Shown here: positions 1-9,013 of the stretch, piece by piece
Layout: every line of letters begins with the position of its first letter
How positions within the stretch are numbered: position 1 is the stretch's first letter
Assembly: GCF_011801145.1 (NCBI RefSeq)
Contig: NZ_CP046172.1
Location: 9,734,001-9,798,000, forward strand
DNA: 64,000 nt
Reading direction: 5' to 3'
From: Nocardia arthritidis
Lineage (GTDB): Bacteria; Actinomycetota; Actinomycetes; Mycobacteriales; Mycobacteriaceae
Translations under genes and position numbers: made by a program
The notes under the pieces: model-generated
What the model saw: only the letters and a program-made list of their open reading frames with translations
Databases searched by the model: none
What the model was told of the DNA's origin: nothing

Positions 1-356
1 TCGAGCCGACCATCTTCGCCGATGTGGACAACGGCTCCACCATCGCGCAGGAGGAGATCTTCGGGCCGGTGCTCTCGGTGATCCCGTACGAGACCGAGGA
101 CGAGGCCGTGGCCATCGCCAACGATTCGGTCTACGGTCTCGCCGGTTCGGTGTGGACGCAGGACATCGAGCACGGCGCCGAGATCGCGGCCAGGGTGCGC
201 ACCGGCACCTACGCGATCAACTGGTACGCGTTCGACCCGTCGTCACCGTTCGGCGGATACAAGAGCTCCGGGCTCGGCCGGGAGAACGGCCCGGAGGGTC
301 TCGACGCCTTCTGCGAGCAGAAATCCCTGCTCATGCCGATGGGGTGGACCGGCTAA
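1..356 (+). CDS. Aldehyde dehydrogenase, C-terminal part (cut by window edge)
   Basis: This is the last ~117 residues of an NAD(P)-dependent aldehyde dehydrogenase, which oxidises aldehydes to acids in the cytoplasm. The reading frame is open from the first base, so the start lies outside the window. It carries the family's EEIFGPV segment, whose Glu contacts the nicotinamide ribose, and the late PFGGYKSSGLGRENG motif typical of the oligomerisation and C-terminal region. The substrate cannot be told from this fragment. The stop overlaps by 4 bases the stop of a small convergent gene at 353-574. Family assignment is firm. Confidence 0.93.
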   Translation, partial: EPTIFADVDNGSTIAQEEIFGPVLSVIPYETEDEAVAIANDSVYGLAGSVWTQDIEHGAEIAARVRTGTYAINWYAFDPSSPFGGYKSSGLGRENGPEGLDAFCEQKSLLMPMGWTG

Positions 357-574
357 TTCTCCGGCATCACCACGCGGAGGATCGATTCGCGTTCGCGCCC
401 GGGACGCTCGGGCGCGTCGACCACCTCGACGCGCCAGCCGGGAGGCAGCACGGCCTGTAGGCGGCCCGCGGCGCGACGCAGTGGTGTGCTCGCGGTGGCC
501 AGCTCGAGTCCGGCCACCAATGGCACCGCCGGCACTCGGAACGGCATGGCGGCTCCAGTATCGAGATCGGTCAT
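353..574 (-). CDS. Small hypothetical protein (73 aa)
   Basis: A short open frame starts with ATG behind a plausible ribosome site (GAGAGG, about 10 bases upstream). It ends by overlapping the aldehyde dehydrogenase stop. The protein is alanine- and proline-rich with no signal peptide or membrane segment and no motif I recognise. A segment PPGWRVEVVDAPERPG looks like a beta strand followed by a turn. Tight convergent packing and the ribosome site favour a real gene, possibly an accessory protein for a gene upstream on the minus strand, but nothing in the sequence gives a function. Codon use is as GC-rich as the surroundings, so it gives little help in deciding. Confidence 0.5.
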   Translation of the reverse strand: MTDLDTGAAMPFRVPAVPLVAGLELATASTPLRRAAGRLQAVLPPGWRVEVVDAPERPGRERESILRVVMPEN

Positions 575-906
575 GCTTCAACCACCTCTCGCGCGTCGAT
601 CTCATCGTTTGCCGCCGGCCGCACCGGCGGAGCCACGAGTCGATAGGGAAGTAGTTCAGTCGATCAGTTATTGATTAGCAATCGGACTGGGCGGTCATGA
701 GACTGAGAACACAGCACAGCATAGGGCACCGCTGGGCAAACCTCGCACACCGGGCATCTACCCCTTTCGATGGCCGTGCAAACCCATGCCCGCAACTACT
801 CAGCAGCGTCTGCCGACGCCGTATCGATCGCGGTTCCTTCGACTTTGCCAGCTCCGCGGCGCCGCGGACTGGGGATGGCGAAATCTCTCGCAACTGGGGA
901 ATGACA
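575..906. other. Intergenic region, nothing recognised
   Basis: These 332 bases lie between two minus-strand genes. I see no convincing coding frame, hairpin terminator or repeat. The promoter of the small gene ending at 353 should lie in its left part. A slightly AT-rich patch near 655-690 is the only compositional feature. Confidence 0.5.
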
Positions 907-1851
907 TCAGCGGCGGCGAGAGCGGCGATAGCCCGCCGGGGTGGCGCCGGTCGCGGCGCGCAGATGTGCGCGCAGCGCCGTGACGCTGCCGAAACCCGCC
1001 TGTGCCGCAACAACTTCCACCGGCAGGTCGGTGGTTTCCAACAGTTCGCGGGCGCGCGCCGCACGCTGCGCGTCGAGCCAGCGGCGCGGCGTTGTGCCGA
1101 CCTCCGCCTTGAACTTCCTGATGAAGGTGCGCTCGCTCATCAGCGCATGCCGTGCGAGATCGGGCACCGCGAGTTCGACGGCGGGATCGGCGGCCGCCCA
1201 GGCCAGCGTCGGCGCCAGGCTGTCGTGAATATCGTTGCGCTGCCTAGGATTCGGTAGATACTGCGCCTGACCGCCCTCGCGATGCGGGGGGCGGACGTTC
1301 CACCTGGCAAGTTCGGCGGCGATCGCGGCGCCCAACTCTTTACGGACGATGTGCAGGCACAGATCCCAGCCCGCGGACAGGCCCGCCGAGGTGAGGACGT
1401 CACCGTCGTCGACGTAGAGCGCGCCGGGGTCGAGGCGGACCGCCGGATACCGGGCGGCGAAGTCGTCGCAGAAGGCCCAGTGGGTGGTGGCGGGCCTACC
1501 GTCCAGCAGCCCGGCCTCGGCGAGCACATAAGCGCCGATACAGATGCTCACCATGGTCGCGCCGCGCGCCGCGGCCGCCCGCAATGCTTCGAGCGCCGCG
1601 TCTGGCACCGGGCCGGGCGCGCGGCCCGGAACGATGACGATATCGGCGTCCGCCAATGCCGCCAGCCCGTGCTCGACGTGCAGTTCGAAACCGTCCGGCG
1701 ACGCGACCGGCCCGGGCCGCACACCGCAGGTGTCGAACCGAAACCCAAGGGGCGCACCGTCTTTGCCCGGGCAGTAGCGGAAGGCCTGCACCGCGCAGGT
1801 CAGGTCGTATGTGATGAGCCCGTCCAACGCCAGCGCGACAACCTTCCGCAT
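907..1851 (-). CDS. GlxA-family AraC-type transcriptional regulator
   Basis: This 314-residue regulator has the two-domain GlxA layout. Residues ~1-170 form a DJ-1/PfpI-like domain, with the nucleophile-elbow-like Cys in the SICIGAYVLAEAGLL segment followed by the ATTHW stretch. Residues ~210-310 form an AraC helix-turn-helix pair (MSERTFIRKFKAEVGTTP, then the second helix-turn-helix near GFGSVTALRAHL). Such proteins sense a metabolite through the first domain and activate nearby catabolic genes. Its target may be the aldehyde dehydrogenase to its left, but that gene is on the other strand, so this is only a guess. The ATG is preceded by a weak GGCGG site. Confidence 0.9.
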   Translation of the reverse strand: MRKVVALALDGLITYDLTCAVQAFRYCPGKDGAPLGFRFDTCGVRPGPVASPDGFELHVEHGLAALADADIVIVPGRAPGPVPDAALEALRAAAARGATMVSICIGAYVLAEAGLLDGRPATTHWAFCDDFAARYPAVRLDPGALYVDDGDVLTSAGLSAGWDLCLHIVRKELGAAIAAELARWNVRPPHREGGQAQYLPNPRQRNDIHDSLAPTLAWAAADPAVELAVPDLARHALMSERTFIRKFKAEVGTTPRRWLDAQRAARARELLETTDLPVEVVAAQAGFGSVTALRAHLRAATGATPAGYRRSRRR

Positions 1852-1963
1852 GCCGCCATTCTGGCAGAAACCCGAGCATTAGTGGCATTTCCGCCACTCG
1901 TCTCCGCGCATACCGACCGGTTCACTGAGGTCACGAACTTTTGCGACAGAGGGAGACTCGGAA

Positions 1964-2707
1964 GTGACCGCGCCAACAGGTATGGATTGGGACTGGGCCA
2001 TCGACACGGGCGGCAATCTGTCGGGCAGCCAACGACGTCAGCAGCTCGGCTTATTCCTCGCCGCGGCGCCGCAGCTGATCGCGGGACGGGTGAAGCTGGC
2101 CATGGGCCGCCGCGGCAACGGTCGCTGCGATCTCGGTGACGTCCCCGATTCGAAACTGGCCAAGGCCGCGGAGATCGAAGCGCGCGAATGCCTTACCCCG
2201 CATGTGCTGGAGCATTCGTACCGCACCTATTTCTTCGGCCGCGCCCTCTACGAATTCGTCGGCGCGCCCTACGATGACGAACTCGCCTACGTCGCCAGCC
2301 TGTTACACGACCTGAAGCTCGAACACCCAACTCCCGGAAGGTGTTTCGCCGTCACCGGCGCGGAGCGCGCCGTCGATTTCGTCAAGGCGCACGGCGCGAC
2401 CCCGGAGCAGGCCGCGACGATCGGCGCGGGCATCGCCGCCCACCTGACGGTCGGTGTCGCCCAACAGCTGGGCGACCTCGGTTTCGTCTCGGCGGGCGCG
2501 GGCACGGACGTATTCGGCACCGGCCTGGCCGAGATGTCACCCGACTGGGTGGCCGCACTCCTGCGCCAGCATCCGCGTCACGATTTCAAGCGCCACATGC
2601 GCGCCGCGGTCGCGGCCGAATCAGCCGCGGTCCCCGGCGGACGCACGAAATGGTTGAGTACGGTGGGATTCCAACAGCTGATCCAGCTGGCGCCGTTCGC
2701 GGAATAG
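1964..2707 (+). CDS. HD-domain protein (putative phosphohydrolase or hydratase-like)
   Basis: This 247-residue soluble protein starts at GTG 1964 behind GGGAGA. It has an HD-domain signature: an early His in LEHSYRTYFF, the doublet in SLLHDLKLEH, and later conserved HL in IAAHLTVG. HD proteins use a metal bound by His and Asp to hydrolyse phosphates, or in the cyanamide-hydratase branch to hydrate small molecules. The arrangement (HSYRTYFFGRAL, then LLHDL) resembles that metabolite-hydratase-like branch more than the nucleotide-cleaving RelA/SpoT type. That is inference from pattern only. It is divergent from the GlxA-type regulator with a 112-base gap, so the regulator may control it. Confidence 0.8.
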   Translation: MTAPTGMDWDWAIDTGGNLSGSQRRQQLGLFLAAAPQLIAGRVKLAMGRRGNGRCDLGDVPDSKLAKAAEIEARECLTPHVLEHSYRTYFFGRALYEFVGAPYDDELAYVASLLHDLKLEHPTPGRCFAVTGAERAVDFVKAHGATPEQAATIGAGIAAHLTVGVAQQLGDLGFVSAGAGTDVFGTGLAEMSPDWVAALLRQHPRHDFKRHMRAAVAAESAAVPGGRTKWLSTVGFQQLIQLAPFAE

Positions 2708-2764
2708 CCGAAGACCTTGTCACACAACGGATGAGCGCCGAATCCGCGGCGCTCATCCACCGGC

Positions 2765-3295
2765 TCACCCGAGATCGTCCGGCGCGGAAACGGATTCGAT
2801 CGGATGCAGGATCTGTTCGCGCAGAATGTCCGCGTGCCCGCAGTGCTGCGCCAGCTCGCGCAGCACATGCATGTACACCCAGCGCAACGGCAACGGCCCG
2901 CGCCGGTTACCCGACACGATGTCGTCGATCCCCAGATTCGCCGTCATCCGCCGCGACGCCGCGCAGGCCGCCCGATGGGCCGCACGCACGCTCTCGATCG
3001 TGTCCTGCTCGGTAAGCACGAACGTTTCGTCGGGGGTCTCGGGAATTCCGATCTCGGCCCGCGTCCGCCCGGTGATCGCCTCGTCGAACCACACCTGCTC
3101 GGCGAAGGTCACATGCTTGACCAAACCGAGCAGGGTCGTCTTCGAGGACACCAGCCGCCGTCGCGCCTGCTCCTCGGTCAATCCGTCCAGGCAGGCATTC
3201 AGGTACGCCCGATGCTGGTCGATGAAGGTCTCGAACTGAACCTTTGGCGGAGCGTCGATTACCGACTCCGCGCGTATCGCTTCGGCTTCACCCAT
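2765..3295 (-). CDS. DinB-family protein (DUF664 type)
   Basis: A 176-residue four-helix-bundle protein of the DinB superfamily. The metal-site histidines expected of the fold are visible in HVTFAEQVW, in the MHVLRELAQHCGHADILRE segment and in the early helix. The DUF664 branch in actinobacteria is often mycothiol-dependent (thiol transfer or detoxification), but the substrate is unknown. I place the start at ATG 3295. The frame stays open for 33 codons upstream, but the family normally begins near this point and a CATACT -10-like box lies just upstream, which fits a leaderless mRNA. It is convergent with the HD-domain gene. Confidence 0.85.
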   Translation of the reverse strand: MGEAEAIRAESVIDAPPKVQFETFIDQHRAYLNACLDGLTEEQARRRLVSSKTTLLGLVKHVTFAEQVWFDEAITGRTRAEIGIPETPDETFVLTEQDTIESVRAAHRAACAASRRMTANLGIDDIVSGNRRGPLPLRWVYMHVLRELAQHCGHADILREQILHPIESVSAPDDLG

Positions 3296-3397
3296 CCAGT
3301 GAGTATGGCCCAAACCCGGAAACCGGCGAATCCGGACAACCGGAACAGCCATTTGGGCAACTGGCCAGCATTGCCGAATTATCCTTGTGCACAAACG

Positions 3398-3435
3398 AAA
3401 CCGCCCGCTCCGTTCGAAAACGAAGCGGGCGGTTT
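3398..3435 (-). terminator. Intrinsic terminator of pckG
   Basis: A perfect 12-base inverted repeat (AAACCGCCCGCT at 3398-3409 and its complement at 3424-3435) flanks a loop that can pair further (TTCG/CGAA). On the minus strand it follows the pckG stop by 14 bases and is followed by TTTCGTTTG, which is a good rho-independent terminator. Confidence 0.85.
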
Positions 3436-3449
3436 ACATTCCGTTAGGG

Positions 3450-5282
3450 TTAGCCCAAACGCTGCTTCAGCGCTTCGAATTCGTCCCTAATACCGGACGG
3501 CAGCTTGTCGCCGATGAACTCGAACCACTCCTCGATGAGCGGGATCTCCTTGCGCCATTCGTCGGCGTTGACGGCCAAAGCCTCGTCCACATCGGCGGTT
3601 TCGACCTTCAGGCCGTCCAGATCCAGATGCGTCGCGGTGGGCACATTGCCGATCGCGGTTTCGACGGCCTCGGCGCGGCCCTCGATGCGGTCCACGATCC
3701 ACTCCAGCACGCGGGAGTTCTCACCGAAGCCCGGCCACAGGAACCGGCCGTCGGCGCCGCGCCGGAACCAGTTGACGTAGAAGATCTTCGGCAGCTTCGC
3801 CGCATCGGCGTTCTTGCCGATATTGATCCAATGACCCAGGTAGTCGCCGACGTGGTAGCCCATGAACGGCAGCATGGCCATCGGGTCGCGGCGCACGGTG
3901 CCGACCTTGCCTTCCGCGGCGGCGGTCTGCTCGGAGGACAGCGTCGCGCCCATGAAAACGCCGTGCTGCCAGTCGAACGACTCGGTCACCAGCGGGACGG
4001 TGGTCTTGCGGCGGCCGCCGAACAGGATCGCCGAGATCGGCACGCCCTGCGGGTCCTCCCACTCCGGCGCCAGGATCGGGCACTGCGCCATCGGCGTGCA
4101 GTAACGCGAGTTCGGGTGCGCGGCAAGGGTTTCCGTCTCGCGGAAGTACCAGTCGTTACCCTTCCAGTCGATCAGGTGGTCGGGCTCGCCCTCCAGGCCC
4201 TCCCACCACACGTCGTTGTTGTCGGTCAGCGCGACGTTGGTGTAGACGGTGTTGCCCGCGTCCATGGTGGCCATGGCATTCGGGTTGGAGGAGCGGTTCG
4301 TGCCCGGCGCGACACCGAAGAAGCCGTATTCCGGGTTCACCGCGTAGAGGCGGCCGTCCTTGCCGAAGCGCATCCAGGCGATATCGTCGCCGAGGGTTTC
4401 GGCGCGCCAGCCGGGAACCGTCGGCTGGATCATCGCGAGGTTGGTCTTACCGCAGGCGCTCGGGAACGCGGCGGCGATGTAGTAGGCCTTGTTCTCGGGG
4501 GAGATCAGCTTGAGGATCAGCATGTGCTCGGCCAGCCAGCCCTCGTCATGGGCCATGGCCGAGGCGATCCGCAGCGAGTAGCACTTCTTGCCTAGCAGCG
4601 CATTACCGCCGTAGCCGGAGCCGTAGCTCCAGATCTCCCGATCCTCCGGGAAATGCGTGATGTATTTGGTGTCGTTGCACGGCCACGGCACATCGGCCTG
4701 CCCGTCCGCCAGCGGGGCGCCGACCGAATGCAGCGCCTTCACGAACGGGCGATCGGTGCCGAGCTTTTCCATCGCGGCCGCGCCCATGCGGGTCATCACC
4801 CGCATGGAAACCACGACGTACTCGGAATCGGTGATCTCGACGCCCAGCTTCGGGTCCTCGGCGCCGAGCGGGCCCATGCAGAACGGCACCACATACATGG
4901 TGCGGCCCTTCATCGAGCCCCGGTACAGCTCGGTCATGGTCGCGCGCATCTCGGCCGGATCGACCCAGTTGTTGGTCGGGCCCGCGTCGGCCTCGGTCTT
5001 GGAACAGATGTACGTGCGGGACTCCACCCGGGCCACGTCGGAGGGATCGGAGAGGGCGAGGAAGGAGTTCGGCTTCTTCTTCTCGTCGAGCTTCTTGAAA
5101 GTGCCCGCGGCGACCAGCTGCTCGGTCAGCCGGTCCCATTCCTCATCGGAACCGTCAGCCCAGACCACCCGATCCGGCTGCGTGAGTTCCGCTACTTCTT
5201 GCACCCAGGCGAGTAGTTCGCTGTGCTCGGTCGGCGCCTTGCCGTCGGATCCACGAAGACCAGGAATGGTCGCTGAGGTCAT
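3450..5282 (-). CDS. pckG: Phosphoenolpyruvate carboxykinase (GTP)
   Basis: A 610-residue cytoplasmic enzyme that converts oxaloacetate and GTP to phosphoenolpyruvate, CO2 and GDP, the entry step of gluconeogenesis from fatty acids. It shows the GTP-type PEPCK signatures: the active-site loop [12 protein letters not shown] with the reactive Cys, the [12 protein letters not shown] segment, and [14 protein letters not shown]. Length equals the actinobacterial family norm (~606). The start is ATG 5282, fixed by AGGAGAG seven bases upstream; the frame is open a further 24 codons. It sits beside the mmpL3 locus as in mycobacteria. A clear hairpin terminator follows. Substrate specificity for GTP is inferred from the family, which is unambiguous here. 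Confidence 0.98.
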   Translation of the reverse strand: MTSATIPGLRGSDGKAPTEHSELLAWVQEVAELTQPDRVVWADGSDEEWDRLTEQLVAAGTFKKLDEKKKPNSFLALSDPSDVARVESRTYICSKTEADAGPTNNWVDPAEMRATMTELYRGSMKGRTMYVVPFCMGPLGAEDPKLGVEITDSEYVVVSMRVMTRMGAAAMEKLGTDRPFVKALHSVGAPLADGQADVPWPCNDTKYITHFPEDREIWSYGSGYGGNALLGKKCYSLRIASAMAHDEGWLAEHMLILKLISPENKAYYIAAAFPSACGKTNLAMIQPTVPGWRAETLGDDIAWMRFGKDGRLYAVNPEYGFFGVAPGTNRSSNPNAMATMDAGNTVYTNVALTDNNDVWWEGLEGEPDHLIDWKGNDWYFRETETLAAHPNSRYCTPMAQCPILAPEWEDPQGVPISAILFGGRRKTTVPLVTESFDWQHGVFMGATLSSEQTAAAEGKVGTVRRDPMAMLPFMGYHVGDYLGHWINIGKNADAAKLPKIFYVNWFRRGADGRFLWPGFGENSRVLEWIVDRIEGRAEAVETAIGNVPTATHLDLDGLKVETADVDEALAVNADEWRKEIPLIEEWFEFIGDKLPSGIRDEFEALKQRLG

Positions 5283-5562
5283 TGAAAACTCTCCTGAGAT
5301 GGGCGGTTCACGATGCTGGCCCGGCATCGAGTGCCACCATTGGCGGTAAGGCACCCGCTACGGCCCGTCTATTGCGCGCCCAAACCGGCGGCGTGCAAGG
5401 ACTGAAGCGGACGCCCAGGTTCCTGAATAGAGGTTAACGCGCTGTGACCTCTGGTACGGAATCGGGTTTCTCACAGTATCTATTTCCGCGCGAGTGTGCT
5501 GCCAACCACAAAGTTGTGGAATTCACCCGTCGCAGTCGGTGCGGCGGAACCCGGCCACCCGG

Positions 5563-7836
5563 CTAATCCGACGGCGGAACCCAGCGATCGAGGCATTCGA
5601 TATCGCGCTGGCAAGCGGCCAGTTGACCCGGTTGTTCGGCCGCCATCCGCCGTATTCTGGCCTCCAATTCGGCGATTCGGCGGTCGGTCTCCACCATGGC
5701 CGTGGCACTCGCGCGAACCACCCGGTCGGAGAACGCGGTCTCGGTCTCCACCAGCGCGGTAGTGACCCGCTGTTCCAGCTGGGCCTTCACATTCACCAAC
5801 GCCTCGGACACCCATTGCCGGACGTGGTTGCGATCGGCGACCTGACCGCGGGCGCGCACCACCCAGGCCGCCGCACCGGCGCCCAGCAACAGGGTGAACG
5901 GCACGCTGGCCACGTCGAGCGCCGGGACCAGCGCCAACGGCGAAACCAGCAACCTGCCTAGACCGACACCGGCCGAGGCGCCGAGCGCGATCATGAGGTG
6001 ATCTTCGACACCGCGGTGGCGCGGATCCGGATCGGGGCCGACCCGCGGCGCCGGATCGCGACGCCGATAGGGGGCCGGTTCGGCCGGGGACAGTTCGTCG
6101 ACGCGATGCGCCAATTCGGCCAGGCGCTGGTCGATTTCGGCATCGAGCTGGCCGGTGAGCTCGGTGACGGCCTGCTGCAGCCGGTCGGGATAGTCGCCGA
6201 GCCGGTTGGGGCGCAGGCGATCGAGTTCGCCGCGGGCCGCGGTGTGCAGCGCGCGCACCCGGCCACCGACATCGGTCAGCAGATCGACGCGTGCCAAGTG
6301 GAGTTGACCGCGCAGGGTCGACAGCGAGGTCGCGCGGCCGCCGTCGCGGCCCGCCAGCAGGGTGGCCCGCTCCTCGCGCAGGCGGGCGATCTCGCCGCCG
6401 GAGCGCAGCTGTTCGATCTGATCCTCGATGCGCCTGCGGGTTTCGGCCAGCACCCGCACGGTGATCGCCGCGGTACGGTCCGCTCCCGCGGCGTCCGCGC
6501 CCATCGCCGCCGCCGTGAGTTCGGCGTGCAGCGCGCCGAGGCCCGCGCGATCCATCAGGCCGGGATCGCCCGAGGCGCGGGCCGCGACGGCCAACCTGCC
6601 CGAGACCGGCAGGACGTCGATATCGCCGAGTCCGGCGCCCGCGAGCAGACCGAGATTCAGCTCGCGCACCGAACGCCAGTCCTGGTGTGCGTGAATTCCG
6701 TTCATCGCGAGCAGGATTCGCGTACCGTCCTGGCGCAGCCGCTGGAGCATCCGCAGCGTGTCGCCGCCGAGCGTCGTCCCGGCGTCCAGCAGTACCAGCG
6801 CGACCGCGGCGGGGGCCTGCCCCGACGGGGATGTCGACTCCACCGCCGCGTGCGCATCGGCCACCGGATCGCCGAGCGCGATCCGCGGCTCATATCTGGC
6901 CAGCTCCGTACGCAATAGGGTGGTGTTCGCGTCGTCGGGGCCGATCAGCGTCACCGCCGATGCGTCGCCGGCGCGCCGCACCGCCTTCAGCAGCGCGACA
7001 CCCTGCGGATTCCACCGCGAGACAACGGCTTCGATCTCCGGCGACAACTCGCCAGGCTGTCCGGGCCTGGGTCCGGGCGCCTGCGGTGCGCCACCCGAAC
7101 CAAGCTGCGGCACAGCCGAATTCGATGCCGAACGCGCGGCTTCCGGCCCCGGCTCGATCGGTTCGGTAATCGCCCTGATCAGCGGCGCTCCCATCATCGG
7201 CCGATCCGCGCCGCCCGCGTTCGAACCAGACTGCGGCACCGGCCGATTCGGCGTCGACTGACCTGCCGCCTCATCGACCGGATATGCCGATGCGGGCGAC
7301 AAATCCGATCCGGTCGCGGAATCCGATTGCCGCGCAGGGCTATTCGATCGCGAGGAATCCGCCCCACGCTCAGCGGACGGCCCGTCCGAACCCGACCCAC
7401 CCGACGTTCCAGGATCCGTCGCGTTCTCGGACGACGACGTCGACGTGCGATGGCCGTGATCCGGCGGCGGCGTGGTTCGACTCGATGCCGCGAGGTGCGC
7501 CACGCCTTCGGCGGACGGCGTATTCGACTGCGGCACAGAACCACCCGGCGAGCCGGACGACGACGCGTCAGCACCCGACGGTTGGCCCGCTGAACCCGAC
7601 TGCGGCACAGAACCACCCGGCGTTCCAGGATCCGTCGCGTTGTCGGACGACGTCGACGTGCGATGGCCGTGATCCGGCGGCGGCGCGGTTTCACTCGATG
7701 CCGCGGGACGCGCCGAACCTTCCGAGGGCGTCGTATTCGACTGCGGCACAGGCTCACCCGGCGGGCTCCCCGCCCCGGACGAACGCTCCGGTGCTGGCGG
7801 GTCGAGCCGCTGGGCGCTCATGTCAGAGTCCGGCAC
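5563..7836 (-). CDS. Dynamin-like/GTPase-related protein with low-complexity N-terminus (Rv0210-like position)
   Basis: 757 residues. Residues 1 to ~250 are low-complexity Pro/Ser/Gly/Asp-rich with repeated VPQSG/VPQSN motifs and a duplicated block. Residues ~270-400 resemble a GTPase core, but the P-loop position reads IGPDDANTT with no GK(S/T), and a degenerate G4-like AMNG follows. Then come long helical segments, paired hydrophobic segments (HLMIALGASAGVG... and VPFTLLLGAGAAAWVV) and a terminal coiled coil. That architecture fits a membrane-associated dynamin-like protein that no longer binds nucleotide canonically. It partners the next gene, whose end it overlaps by 14 bases. The start may be GTG 7836 or ATG 7821, one base after the upstream stop. 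The location corresponds to Rv0210 of M. tuberculosis; function is unknown. Confidence 0.75.
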   Translation of the reverse strand: MPDSDMSAQRLDPPAPERSSGAGSPPGEPVPQSNTTPSEGSARPAASSETAPPPDHGHRTSTSSDNATDPGTPGGSVPQSGSAGQPSGADASSSGSPGGSVPQSNTPSAEGVAHLAASSRTTPPPDHGHRTSTSSSENATDPGTSGGSGSDGPSAERGADSSRSNSPARQSDSATGSDLSPASAYPVDEAAGQSTPNRPVPQSGSNAGGADRPMMGAPLIRAITEPIEPGPEAARSASNSAVPQLGSGGAPQAPGPRPGQPGELSPEIEAVVSRWNPQGVALLKAVRRAGDASAVTLIGPDDANTTLLRTELARYEPRIALGDPVADAHAAVESTSPSGQAPAAVALVLLDAGTTLGGDTLRMLQRLRQDGTRILLAMNGIHAHQDWRSVRELNLGLLAGAGLGDIDVLPVSGRLAVAARASGDPGLMDRAGLGALHAELTAAAMGADAAGADRTAAITVRVLAETRRRIEDQIEQLRSGGEIARLREERATLLAGRDGGRATSLSTLRGQLHLARVDLLTDVGGRVRALHTAARGELDRLRPNRLGDYPDRLQQAVTELTGQLDAEIDQRLAELAHRVDELSPAEPAPYRRRDPAPRVGPDPDPRHRGVEDHLMIALGASAGVGLGRLLVSPLALVPALDVASVPFTLLLGAGAAAWVVRARGQVADRNHVRQWVSEALVNVKAQLEQRVTTALVETETAFSDRVVRASATAMVETDRRIAELEARIRRMAAEQPGQLAACQRDIECLDRWVPPSD
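7401..7702 (-). repeat. Duplicated ~88-bp block inside the GTPase-like gene
   Basis: Two near-identical DNA blocks (about 7401-7488 and 7616-7700) encode the same PPDHGHRTSTSS...ATDPGT stretch, separated by shorter VPQSG/VPQSN motifs. This is an in-frame internal duplication within the low-complexity N-terminal region. Confidence 0.8.
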
Positions 7837-8962
7837 TGGTCAATCGATCCCATAGGCGGACGTAGCCGTTGTGCACGCGCAGCGCGGCGCGGCAGGCGGC
7901 GGGCGGCATATCGCCGGAGACGATGACCCGCCAGCGGGCGGCCCTGACCATCGCGTCGTCGGCGTCGTCGGGAGCGGGCCTCGGATAGCCCGCGGCCAGG
8001 TGGGCGACGGCCGGACAGGCCAGGCCCGCGCACAGGCCGAGCCAGCTGGCCTCGTCACCGGATAGATAGTCCTCCAGCAGGGCGCGGCCGCGGCTGCCGT
8101 CGACCGGTACCGCGCGGGCGGCCAGCCGGGTGAGCTCGTCGAGCAGGTCGCCGCCGCGCAGCGCCTGAACCTGTTCGTAGCGGCGGTGCAGCAGCCGGTG
8201 CAGCGCGTCGATACCGCTGGCGGCGTGCATGAGTTGCAGCAGCGCCTGCGGGGTGATCGCCGGATCGTGCCGCAGCGCGGTGAGCGCGCACGCCACGCCG
8301 TACAGATCCCAGCGATTCAGTAGTTCGACGCGTTCGGCGACATCGGGTCCCGCGGTGCGCGCGGTGAACAGATCGGGCGAAAGGGTAAGTGCGGGATCGG
8401 TATTCGCGGCGTGCCTGCGCAGCGTGCGCAGATCGGCGTCGGTGATCGCGCCCGCGCGGGTGCGCACGGCCAGCGACGCGACCACCGGCAGGGCGGGCAC
8501 GCCGAGTTCCCTGCCGATCTGATCGGCCGCGGCGACGGCGTCGGCCCAGCGCGAACCGATCGCATCGGCCTTGTTCACCGCGACGATCGCGCGGTCGGCG
8601 GGCAGTTCGCCGAGCACCCGGCGGTCCGCCGCGGTCGGGGTGCCCGCGAGCACGTAGACGATGATGTCGGCGTCGAGCACCGGATCCGGATTGCCCGGCG
8701 CGTCCACCGGTTCGGTCTCCACCGCCGACATGAGCGCCAGCGCCTGCAGCACGGTGGTCCGGCCGGAATGCGCCCGGCCGGTGACCTGGATGCGCGGCGG
8801 TTTGCGCCACTCGTTCACGGCCGCGCCGACGTAGTAGCCGAGCTGGGTATCCGCACCGCCCGCGACCAGCAGGTCGTTGAGCAGCTGTTCCAGTTGATCG
8901 TGTTCACGCCCAGGCACCCCGCGTTCGCGCATCGGCCCGTCCGGTCCCGTCTGTGTCGGCAT
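7823..8962 (-). CDS. GTPase-like protein, partner of the downstream dynamin-like gene (Rv0209-like position)
   Basis: A 379-residue protein with a G-domain pattern: P-loop GRAHSGRTT near residue 62, in which the invariant Lys is Arg; DADIIVYVLAG as the G3 strand; and NKAD as the G4 guanine-specificity motif. The remainder is helical and ends in HNGYVRLWDRL. No membrane segment is obvious, so it probably acts in the cytoplasm or at the membrane with its neighbour. It is translationally linked to the next gene (14-base overlap). A run of GGGGG precedes ATG 8962; GTG 8965 is possible. Position matches Rv0209 beside trmB and pckG in mycobacteria, which supports a conserved two-gene unit of unknown role. 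Confidence 0.78.
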   Translation of the reverse strand: MPTQTGPDGPMRERGVPGREHDQLEQLLNDLLVAGGADTQLGYYVGAAVNEWRKPPRIQVTGRAHSGRTTVLQALALMSAVETEPVDAPGNPDPVLDADIIVYVLAGTPTAADRRVLGELPADRAIVAVNKADAIGSRWADAVAAADQIGRELGVPALPVVASLAVRTRAGAITDADLRTLRRHAANTDPALTLSPDLFTARTAGPDVAERVELLNRWDLYGVACALTALRHDPAITPQALLQLMHAASGIDALHRLLHRRYEQVQALRGGDLLDELTRLAARAVPVDGSRGRALLEDYLSGDEASWLGLCAGLACPAVAHLAAGYPRPAPDDADDAMVRAARWRVIVSGDMPPAACRAALRVHNGYVRLWDRLTSAGL

Positions 8963-9013
8963 CACTGCACCCCCTTTACGCTGCGCAATTCTTGCAGAAA
9001 CCGTCGCGGGGGC

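Noticed and set aside
3387..4595. A 402-codon plus-strand frame inside pckG
   Set aside because: It is an antisense reading of pckG, rich in Arg/His/Gln and without a ribosome site or known motif.
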